This document shows, piece after piece, positions 49,301 to 59,217 of a DNA stretch of 64,000 nt. The position numbers and the translations under genes are program-made. The first letter of the stretch is position 1. Each line of letters begins with the position of its first letter. The stretch is from Sarcocystis neurona (taxonomy: Eukaryota; Apicomplexa; Conoidasida; Eucoccidiorida; Sarcocystidae). The stretch lies in contig KL647293.1 in assembly GCA_000727475.1 (NCBI GenBank), positions 2,678,588-2,742,587 of the forward strand, read 5' to 3'. The notes below the pieces were generated by a model. It ran no database searches. It had not been told where the DNA came from and worked only from the letters and a program-made list of their open reading frames with translations.

Positions 49301-49484
49301 GGATGGAAGAAGCACTGGAGCAGAACGAAACAACTAACGTCTTCGTGAATAGTTTTTCACAGCTCGAAAAAAAAACATTTCCGCATTTTCAGGACAGTCG
49401 TGAGGGGCTCCGAGAGATACTGAGTTTCAATGACCTCAATTTCTCAAAGTGTAAAATAGTCTCTTGTATTCGGTGGCATCCCAA
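46393..49484 (+). other. WDR63: WDR63-like N-terminal region (acidic head plus family-specific segment)
   Basis: Exon 1 encodes 255 residues. The first 135 or so are rich in Glu, Ala and Ser with no counterpart in the human protein, and look disordered. From PYQHYSRSDVL onward the sequence follows the family through the exon 1/2 junction (TVLR joined to ACPLDD). Exon 3 has a basic helix (REHLRRIAKEDRKRQRKQR) followed by KKWTS. Exon 4 ends SEMW with donor GTAAGA at 48,561. The stretch around 49,155-49,300 is conserved (SRPHLFQAF, then MEEALEQNE) but the two parts are in different frames with no good intron between them, so this junction is unresolved. Confidence 0.75.
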
Positions 49485-52400
49485 GTAAGTCGCCTAGCAG
49501 GTTCCAAACGCTAAGTACCGGCACCTTTGCCTTCTTCGACTGGTCTGCAGAAGTTGTTGTGTGCCTGGGAGTTCCAGGTTGTCGTCATTGTTAATTGCTG
49601 AGCCATATCCACTTATAGCCGCATAGTGTAATACGAATATCTATTGCTCTAGATGTCGACGTCAAATGTTGGTTTAAAACCCATAAGTCCGCAAGTGGAC
49701 GTTTGTAGCACTCACCGTGAGGACATCAACGGATAGCGTCACTGTGTATTTTGGCCTTGTGTTGATGCCGTCTGTTTACAGGGAAGGGTCGGTAATATGC
49801 TATACTTGCGTGGAAAACACCACTTTCGATGATAGAGTAGAGCGTTCAGGAAAGACTGTGCAAGCATATCTCTTGATGTGGCATTTCGAAGACATCATCA
49901 CCCCTCAAGCCATTTTCTCATGCCCCGCGGTAAAACACTCCTGCCTTGGTTATTCACCTGCAAAGCACCCGGACAGTAAACTGCCACCACTCCCCTTTCT
50001 CATCCGTGTCCCGTGTAGGAAGCAATTAAAAATCGCGCACACTCCCGGCGCTAGCGTACTTGCGTATATCTGCGCATTTTCCAGCTGAACGAGAATATGA
50101 CATCGAGTGAAACAGAAAGCAGCATGAGGTCATAATTGAGGCATTTCTTCAAGAGCTACGTCGACACCCTAATGTGCCCACCTTACTTTTCCATTCAGAG
50201 CTCCAGACACCTATCATCTGCAGATTTGGTCTTTCTGCGCAGGATCCTATAGTCTTCGAAATGTGCGAAGTGAAGAACGAGCAATACGTTGTTGCCGGAC
50301 TCATAACGGGACAGGTCTGTGTGGGAGGGTAATGCTCAGAATGCGCGACTCCATTTTGACTTCATAGAACGCGCCCTTGCAGAACTGGTGTCAGTGTTCT
50401 GAAATCCTTATGTTTGCACCTATGTAGAAGTGGAGTTTTCTGCGCACTTGCACGTGCTGTATACTATGGCATTTTGCAATTGAATCTCACTTGTGGTCAG
50501 TGCCACTCTCTCGTTGCAGAGTCTCCACGTCAGTGGGACGTGTAGAGAAGATTGTATTGCTGACGGAGAAGCTAGCGCCCTTACAAGACATGTCAACATT
50601 AAGCACAGTTCAACGTCACTTTGTCGCACGCGCCAGCCTCTTCACGACGTAGAAGTTGCCACTTACAGAGAGACAACTGAAAAAGTGAACACATATATGT
50701 TCGCACGACGCAGGAGGAACACAAGAGTAAGCTACACACCTATTACCACATTCATGCGTGATCTCTTGTCTAAACGTTATCGCCGGCCCTAAACTACATT
50801 TTGACCATTTGCGCGCTCAGCTATGTTTGTGGAAGGTCCCAGCGTTAAGACAGTTGCAAGCTGGAGGGCGCGGACCAGCCGAAACTCAATGGAGTAAGCG
50901 TTCTGCAGGTGGATCCACATTCTGTGCTCTTCTATTTTACGGCCAGGCGCTGCGCTGCATTGCACGAAGTCAGCTGTGTTGTTTCATGTGATATGCGCAA
51001 AAGTATGCGAAACATCTTGTCATACGAGTGTTTTCCGTGCTTTGAATTCCTGGATAGTCGCACTTCACTCGCACGAACGGGACACGGGGCACTCTTTTTG
51101 GAAGTATAAGCCGAAAGAAAACTGGCAAGCGGCGTTCTCTTATTCGCATCGCAGGCCAGCAGCAGCTGCAATCGACGAAGCCACTGACGGTTTCATGTAT
51201 CGACTTCTCGCACAGAAGGACGGTTTCCTTTCTATCCATCCCACCTCAAGGCGTTGACCTGCGGAAAAGTACGAAGACGGCACACAATACAAGCACGTCC
51301 GCTACGTATGTGGTCAGTTGCTCCGGGGATGACCAAATTCTCGTATGGGACATCGTGTCTGCTGTGCAGTCAAGCGAGATAGAGGATTACCAGTGGCGTC
51401 CTATTCTGCAAATTCCAATGAGACGGCACGAAGCCGGTAGGCCAGGCGACGGAGGCATCGAAGCAGCGTGGCGATATGGGTACAGATATTAGCTGTGGCT
51501 GTGGTGTAAGAAATATCTCATCAAACAAATTTTTCCGTGCAATTCTCCATTTCACTTTTTCTTACTGCGCGCGAAGCAATTCTCCGCCGTCACCCTGTCA
51601 CGACGTCGGTGGGCCTCGCTCACGACCGTTTCCTTTCTTTCAGAATCGTTCCTAGCCAACACTGCCAGTGCTGGTGTGACTGAACAAAGACATAGACCTC
51701 CATTCCAGTGTGGTGGCTTTTTTTCAAGGGGCAGATATCGGATGTTGCCATCTGATCATACAAAAGAAGGACGCCTCCGCAGCTACGACCTCTTTTTGGG
51801 CTTCAACGGTATACCTTACTCGTTATATTGATGAATTAATGACCTGTAGATAGCAGGCTCTTTACTGTCATTCGACGCTAGTGAAACAAAAAAGATGACA
51901 CGAGTGCATTGAAACGAATATATGTACCACGTAGAGCAGGAGTTTGCGCGAGCGAAGCTATCTCGTGCAGGTGGGCGCCTCCGAAGGCGGCCGAACCGTG
52001 ACACAGGACGTGCCGCTTACGGATCGCCAGGGCTGTGCGCATACGTTCAACCTGTGTTCAGGAGGAAGGAGAGGTAATCTGCGGTGACTGGGGACATGCA
52101 ATGGATGACAAAAGAACAGACCACGTTCAAGAAATTTACACAGTAGGCGCAGCACCAGTTCTTGTAAACCGTTGGCTGCCTGCGCCAAACTGTGCCTGAT
52201 TGCTCACAACTTTGGTTCCTTTTCGAGGAGGTAGGCGTAGTAGCAGTGACTCATTATTCCACAGCAAAGCGAACCGGCCGCCCTCCACGAGTTGGTGTGT
52301 GATGATCAGGAAACTCGCTCTTGTCGACCAACCCATAGCTTTGAGATCTCGCCGTTCTACCAAGACATCGTTTTGATTGTTATGGACCTGGGCTTCCACA

Positions 52401-54359
52401 TATGGAGTCTGGATACGTCAAAACCTATCTTTTCCTCACCTACGTTAGTAACAGCGGCTCTGCGGCTGGACTGATCTTCACCTGGGACTCAGCCCTACAG
52501 GATTATTACCCGATCACATTGAACACGACTACTAGTTTGAATTTCACCCCTCGGATCGCCGTGTCGCTCTCCGGCACGGCAGAGTACACAGAGTTGCAAG
52601 TGACATGTCTTTGAAGCAGCAAAGCCTTAATGTACTGCTGTGTCGTACGTCCCCCAAATCGTACTCCTCTGCTGCTATTTCGTGCAATCATGCAGACCGG
52701 CTGTATTCTACTCCTGCGGAACTTGGAGTCCCACGCGCCCGGCTGTTTTTTACATCGGATGTGTTGATGGAACCTTGGAAGTATGGGATCTTTCAGAGCA
52801 GTCCCGGGCGTGCAGCGTGACTTTCGTCGTTGCGGCAACTGCCGCCACGTGTCTCGCATTCCCTCCATTATCGCCCTCCAGGCAGCAGCAGGCCTGCCAG
52901 CAGGCAGCCAGACAACCGGTTCCATCTGGCGGGGCACACGACAACGGGGATCGGCTACGGAGGAATTCAGAAGCGTCACACGGGCTTTTAGCCGTGGGGG
53001 ACGCCAGCGGAGTAGTCCACATCGTGTCTCTACCAAAAAACTTATCTGAACCCGTAAGGGTGCCCCACTGCAAGTAGTGGCAAGTGAAAAAGAAACAGAC
53101 ATTCCGTTTGCTGGTAGGGGCGCGACGCTACTGCAAATGTGCGCGAAACGTGTAGATGCCATAGCATTCAAGCGAGAAGGACTGCTCAACGTAGGACTAG
53201 AGAGGTACCCGGCTGCACGGCTACTTGCGTCGGTGGCTGCTGACGAGTACTGCAGCCTAGGACTGCACGACTCTTCCATCCCGTGAGCTTGTGGTGGTGT
53301 TCCACTTTCAACGTGAACAAGAGTAGACAGCGTCCGACACGCTGCTGCACACACCCGCTGCGTTCCAAGAGAAGAGAGACCGGTGCGCCACGCGAAATGG
53401 CGTATGCCCGAAAGCGTAAGTTGCAGAAGCCGCAACAAACCAGGTTCGCTGTGCACGCCTACGTTGAGGTGCAGGTGCACGGAGAATATGGGATGGTCAA
53501 GACGCTGTTCGCTCGTGAAAAAGACGTTGTATCATATGTGACCAAGAGGCGTGAAACGCTGCGGAAGGTACTCTTGCGAAGCCTCTTAGCCTTCTCCTCA
53601 TGCACTGCAGGCGTTTCATTTGAAATCACAGAAAGCTACGGTAGTATCTGATAGCGTCCTTTGCCGTGCAGAAGGTTTGAAGTTGCCAATCTCAGCCGTA
53701 CACAGCCCGGTTGATCGAAAACGTGTTTCGGGAAAAAAAAATACGCATCCTCATCCTCTCTGCCATACGAAGCAAAGACCATTATGAACAACTTAAGTGT
53801 ACCAACTTCGTGTGCCCACAAATACAGGAGCGGGATCTCGAACACAAGAAAACGTCGTCAAACGCCGTGGAGCATTCGGACGACGATCAGGCACAAACAG
53901 CCCCCATCACTGAAGACGCGGAGCTTGCCGCAATGGAGCAGGAATACCGAGTACTGGAGACAGCATACAAAAAAGTATGAGCCACACCCATCACCACGTG
54001 AAGCCGCCGTGCAGCGCCTAGACTGTCCCCACTAACAGCCGACTAGTCCCACGCGGAAATTCTCAGTACCCAAGAGCCTCTGTAGTCTGGGATGTGCACG
54101 CAGGTGTACAGCCACCTTTCTGGTAGCTGTACCTCATATGCCCGATACGGTCACAGCTGGTCAAATAAGACTGTGTCCGCGCACGTCATGCCCCGCTGTC
54201 CGAGAATATTCGCTGCCATTTGTAATTCTTTTATTATTGTTGCAGGACCTTCGCTTGGCAGAGCCTGATCAAACTGTCGGGCGGCAGGAAAATGAAGCAC
54301 ACCGGCGGGGCAGACACGAAAAAAATGTCGCTGTCCGACTCACTTCTGCAGCAGGCTGA
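46393..54359 (+). CDS. WDR63: Axonemal dynein intermediate chain, WDR63/DNAI3 type, about 18 exons
   Basis: A WD-repeat intermediate chain of axonemal inner-arm dynein; it would act in the flagella of male gametes. Exons well supported by splice sites and phase: 46393-47157, 47489-47593, 47957-48259, 48423-48560, 49782-49929, 50201-50328, 51251-51436, 51644-51808, 52265-52443, 52696-53053, 53475-53567, 53828-53974, 54246-54359. Less certain: 49155-49196 and 49302-49484 (or 49267-49484), about 50520-50648, about 51020-51190, 51971-52073. Anchors to human WDR63 are PYQHYSRSDVLQEI, DDILLIRDVGALYG, LCIPKNACTQ, EEALEQNET, CIRWHP, TTFDDRVERSGK, VSCSGDDQILVWDI, ISPFYQDIVLIV, TRPAVFYIG and LEVWDL. 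The start has A at -3, G at +4 and an in-frame TGA 21 nt upstream. The residue count cannot be given until the uncertain junctions are settled; the family is near 890. Confidence 0.88.
49782..53053 (+). other. WDR63: WDR63-like WD-repeat propeller
   Basis: The WD-type motifs visible are LLMWHFED (about 49,885), VVAGLITGQ (about 50,290), VVSCSGDDQILVWDI (about 51,312-51,357), SPFYQDIVLIVMDLGFHIWSLD (split over 52,340-52,415) and VFYIGCVDGTLEVWDL (52,748-52,792). A last blade reads LLAVGDASGVVHI (about 52,987-53,025). A loop rich in Gln, Pro and Gly is inserted before the last blade. The part between 50,329 and 51,250, and the exon at 51,971-52,073, are not settled. Confidence 0.75.
53475..54359 (+). 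other. WDR63: WDR63-like C-terminal tail exons
   Basis: Three phase-0 exons. The first (31 codons, KTLFAREKDVVSYVTKRRET) matches the basic segment after the propeller in the human protein. The second (49 codons) has an acidic stretch and ends EQEYRVLETAYKK like the family's coiled-coil end. The last (37 codons plus TGA) is charged and unlike anything I know. The donor of the second is GTATGA, which overlaps an in-frame stop if unspliced, so a shorter isoform ending at 53,980 is possible. Confidence 0.75.
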
Positions 54360-55829
54360 CCTGCATCCGTGGATTCGTACAGTAATCTGAGCTGAATACA
54401 CCCAATGTATTACGCCGTTTTCGAAAGAGCATTCACACAGCCATACCCTTGTATTCGTGCGGACGTCTGAAAGTACGCTATTGTGTTGCGGCCCGCGTCC
54501 ACACGCTCACGCTCTTCAAATGCTTTAGAACGCTAAAGCGTTTCCGCGTACGCCTGTTTATGCGTCTACTGCTGGCCACCCGCAGGTCGTTGATTTTCAC
54601 TGAGGTCATCCTCGCGTATCCGGGGGAGACCGCTTTGTGGCTTTCCTCGATCGCAAAATGCACACCTACGAAGACGTGGAGAAATAAGTGCTTCGCGAAT
54701 GCGATAAAACTATTCAGTGACAACAAATCCCGGGGACCGCAGGCACTTTACCGGTTAAGGTAACACCCGACGGTGCAAGAAGGCGACGCGCACCTCTTCA
54801 AGTGCATCAAGGGAACAGCCACCTGACGCACGTGGTATATTTTCACAAGCTTACATCGGATTAAAGTGGGACCGATGAACCAGAACTTCGAAGGATGTGC
54901 CTGCATCTCAATATACAAGTACTACGCTTTACGAGTTTGAGCATCCAGTGTACACAAGCTACACGGAGTGTGAGGAAAGACTACAGTTTAGGAAGATACA
55001 CGAATGCTGTATCCACTTCATTAAACCGCGGACGTCACTCCAGAACGTATTGCATCGTGTCACCTTGTACGGCGCGTGCACTCGTCGGTCTAGGGTCGCC
55101 TGCCGACAGATTTTTCGATGCAAGAATGGGCCCCGACGAAATATCTGCGTGCTGTGTAGCACCACGGTCCGCGCCAAACTAACAATTGCTTCTTCATGCT
55201 CCTTGACATGCTTCATTTCCTAGTGTACAACCTGGGCTGAACACAACCTTGCTAAGTTCCGTTGTAACCTGGAAAACACCAGACACCTGGCGAGCAAACA
55301 CATGGAGCATGTTCGCCTTGACGTGTTGAACCGTGACGATGACCGCAGAGAGTCAGGCACACGATGGCCCCGCCTCTGATAGACAACCAGTATGAGGTCA
55401 ACTCTCTCACGCCATGTTGAATGGCGAAATCGAGTCCACATGCGATGGTACACTACTGACTTCTGTTCCCCTCGGGAAACGCACAATTGGATGCCAGTCT
55501 CGAGCACGGAGCACAAAAAATGCAGTACACACAAGTCCGCATGAAATGCTCACGTATTCACCGTCGCCTACTGCAACAACGTAACTACCCCTCTATGCTC
55601 ACAAACTCAAAGAATCCACCTTTTGATGAATTCTTAATATTCGGACCTCCACTTTTCTGGCAGAAATGTCAAAATTTGGCAAGCTGCGCTACAGCCCGTT
55701 GAACTAATTTTGTGTCGGCGCACAGGGCCCGGTGCAACAGTCCTGATTTGCGTTGAAAACTAAGCCCCAATGTGATACACGCGAAAATTAAAGCGTGATC
55801 TTTACTGACGGAAAAAATACCTGTGAGCA
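54360..55829. other. Intergenic region between two convergent genes
   Basis: About 1.5 kb separate the stop codons of the dynein chain (forward) and the METTL13-like gene (reverse). Both 3' UTRs must fit here and may overlap. No ORF, repeat or RNA gene is recognisable. Confidence 0.7.
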
Positions 55830-58800
55830 TCAACGACTGTTTGATTCAGTAGCGTTGCGGCAGGCCTGCACACGCCACTCCTTTGCGCAGTTCAACAGCC
55901 GCAAGGCGCAGTTCATAATGTCTTCCTTGTCGCGTTCGCAGGTCGACGCATAGCCCTCAAGAACATGTACCTGAGAGTAACCACAAGCGACCTGCCCTCT
56001 TTTGCCGCCACTTTTCGTGAACAGACAACCGCCGAGCCACGTTCGTTCGGTCGTCAGCATGCAGGCGTCACTCCACATAAGTGTGCCAACCGCAGAGACG
56101 CAATCTCCTGCTTCCGTACTGCCGAACACCCGACGAAATGGTGCCAGAACGGTACTGGGAAAGCGCAGCAAAGAAAGATGTCGAACACACGACGCAGGTA
56201 TACCCTGCATGTTCGCGCGTCTGCTCTCGCCCCCCAAAAAAGGAATGTCGTTTCACACACGCTTACAAGCTCCCTCAAATGACGGTCAACAACACCACGG
56301 CGCGATGGTAGTTCGACATGTGGTCCATCGACCTGGCAGACCACCACCTCATTTGCATCCTGCAAGGCAAACACTCTGAAACAGACAGCTTTCTGTACGG
56401 TAGTTCTCATCCGGTAGGATGGCGGTATACCCCGCAAGCCTCTAATATTCAGCTCGTGCTTCGACAAACACAACCTCTGTGCCTCGTACCTCTGAAATAG
56501 GAATCGAAGAGACCGAAGGAAAGATAGCAGATAACCTCTCCATTACCTAAGAGAAAACGAGAATCGGGAAAGACCCGGCGTGCACAATTTTACGTTGTCC
56601 AACAGCATTTCCCCATAACCTTCCCCGTGAAATGTTTCCACAATGAAATCGAGTCCCTCCAAAGTCTCGGTTTCATGCGAGCCGCCCCCCATGGTAAGTC
56701 GAGGCTTGTCCTTACACCCGGGAAACTACCGAACTACTTGAATAAGACTGAACTTGCAGCTGAAGTGAACTCATCTGTGCAAGCAGACGCAGAGCTGAGC
56801 GCGTGATTTAAGGCAAAAGAAGCGCGAGGTACACTATATGAGTCGGTCGTAAGAGCACTGGGCAAGAGCGGATCTCCTCGAGGCTTCATGAAGCATTTTG
56901 ACTTTTTTGTCGATTCACTACCTCGTTTTTCGTCCTCAGGCAGCGGCACAGCAAGTTGAAAACGAGTAATCCCCCAGGGACCAGCGCCTTTTTCATATTT
57001 GTGAGCATATCTTCGCGCACGAAATCTTCCGCCGGACACCTCATAGCACTCGCAGGCGACCCGCTGTTGATGTCGACAATGATGACATGAACGCTCTTGA
57101 GTGGAAGCCGTTTCACATACGCAGTTGCATCGTCCAGCACGCACTGGAGGCGCCCTGGAAATTCACGGAATCCGAAGTGCTGCAGGAGAAGCAGGAACGA
57201 GCGAAGGTAAACACAGTTTACAAGTAAAAGGTCCGGCCACCTCTGGAAACCCACACCAACAGCCACTTGTTTATGCCAGAATGTAGCGCGAAACGAACTT
57301 CATACGCACGCGGGCAACGAGACGAAGGTCCTGTCCGGAAGCACGCGTGTTCGCGACGAACTGCGCGCCGCACGATAGCAGAAGCCTGGAACGCTGCTCG
57401 GACCGCATAACTAGCAGGCTGACTTTGCAGTGCGTGCCGCAGCCAGCACCCGCTATTCCTCGTTCCGTCACCGATTCGGACCATGTGAACACACAATGTG
57501 AAAACCATCTGCGGTTCTCCCCCAAGCGTGCACTAACCCGTCGATATCAAGATAGTCAGAGTGCGATTCACATCAACACCCACCGTACACGTTTCGAATC
57601 CAAGGATCTGTCTACAGCAAAACTACTTTGCCTACCTTGCGGGCAAGCTCAACCACTACAGGGTCAATGTCCACAGAAGTGAGCTCCAACGAGAGAGCTT
57701 CGCCTAACAACGTGTGCAAGAACATGCTAAGCACGCCGCCTCCTGAAAAACAGGGAAGACAGTCGCTGCAAGAACATGCTCAACACGCCAGACATGTCGG
57801 TAGTCCACCTCACAAGCGCCTCACTTAAGCACGTTCGCACGACGTAACTCTTCTTGTGACTGAGTGAGTGTGGGACGGCCGCGTCCCATTTAAAGGGAAG
57901 CGTGCGCATCACCAAGACCCGATGTTGCATGGTGGTTACATCGCATGTCACCTGAAGGGCACAGACCAGTATCTGGCGAAAACACCAGTGTCCAGCACGT
58001 GCTATGGGCAATGTGCGTTGCACACGTGCAAAGTTCGCTAAGACGTGCACTAAAGAGTACGCTACTGCTGCGCACTATAAATTGCGTGTACACCCAAAAC
58101 GAGCTTAGGGAACACCTCGGCCACCGTCACTCACCTAGTCCTAAAACGACCGCCGAAATTCGCGGGGATCGCCCGGCTTCGAGACCTCCTACAGGGTCAG
58201 CTCTTGGTTCTCGCGCCTCCCTCAGGAGTGCGAAAGCTGCGCGGACAAGGACGACAGAAGACGGAGTGTGTAACACGCACACTCGCGAATATGCAACTTA
58301 CACGTCACGCTGCAATGACCTGCACAAAACCCAGTGCGTCAACGCATGACCATGCGAACGGATCAGGACGAGTGACATTCACCTTGACACTTGTGTCGTG
58401 CAAACCAGCCAGAGACCCGGCACCCTTGCGAGCACGCCGCTGTCGCTCTGCTTCTCAACTCTCGTACCTGCAGCAGCCGGAATATAATAACCAGACACCG
58501 GCTGCAAAAAAGCGAAGGAGCTGGATTCGTCGTCGTCATCTCGGCAACACTCAGGTGCAGACTTCGTCAGCTGCATATATGGCCAGACACCACCACGTAC
58601 ATTCCCGGGACATCCTCTAATTGTGCGACAACACGTCAGGACAGTCGCGCCAGAAACAGAACAACCTGTGCGGACAACCCTTTCTCATCGCTTTCGTGCA
58701 AGCAACTTCCACAGCTCTGCATGCTCGACGCTGCGTCGTTCTTGTTCACGCCCAATAAACGGCTTTCCGACGACCCATTACACAGTGCCAAAAACTGCAG

Positions 58801-59217
58801 CGGCACGACACGCGTTTGCATCGTAACAGACACACTCACCTGCATCTCTACACACGTGTAGAATACGTGGAAACACGCGCGCACAGCCGACTAAGCCGGC
58901 AAGAGCCAGGTGCTCACCTTCACTTCGGACTGAACCGTATGCGGACTGCAGTAGAAGAGCAGCTGTCTACGAAGAGCTTTTTGCCTGTTGTTTTTCCTGC
59001 ACGCTTTAACAGAGTGAGTCCCCTGTTTGCTTTTGGCTCCAGGGTTCTGCTTCCGTTTGGACACGTCCCGAGGGACAGGCGTCTCGAGTGTTTCTTCGTC
59101 GTCAGAAACCTCTACGTCTCTTACGGTTATCCACCCTGCGAACTCGGAACGCTCGCGCGCCCGTTCGGCGACCACTCGTGTCGTCCCGCTCCCCACCATC
59201 ATAATAGGAATGTCTCC
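55830..59217 (-). other. METTL13: METTL13-like C-terminal methyltransferase exons
   Basis: Eight exons, all in phase. The first ends LRRQLLFYCSPHTVQSEVK, like the human RRLIFLSNRNVVQSEARL, and contains an acidic then basic loop. A 39-nt exon (57951-57913) supplies the start of the SAM-binding loop, completed as GLGGG across the next junction; SVDIDP follows as the acidic strand. Then HFGF, VDINSG (the aspartate strand), RCPAEDF and GGLLVFNLLCR. The last two exons carry KAVCFRVF, DANEVVVCQ and a short tail ending NATESNSR. The spermidine-synthase-like fold of this half is intact. Confidence 0.88.
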
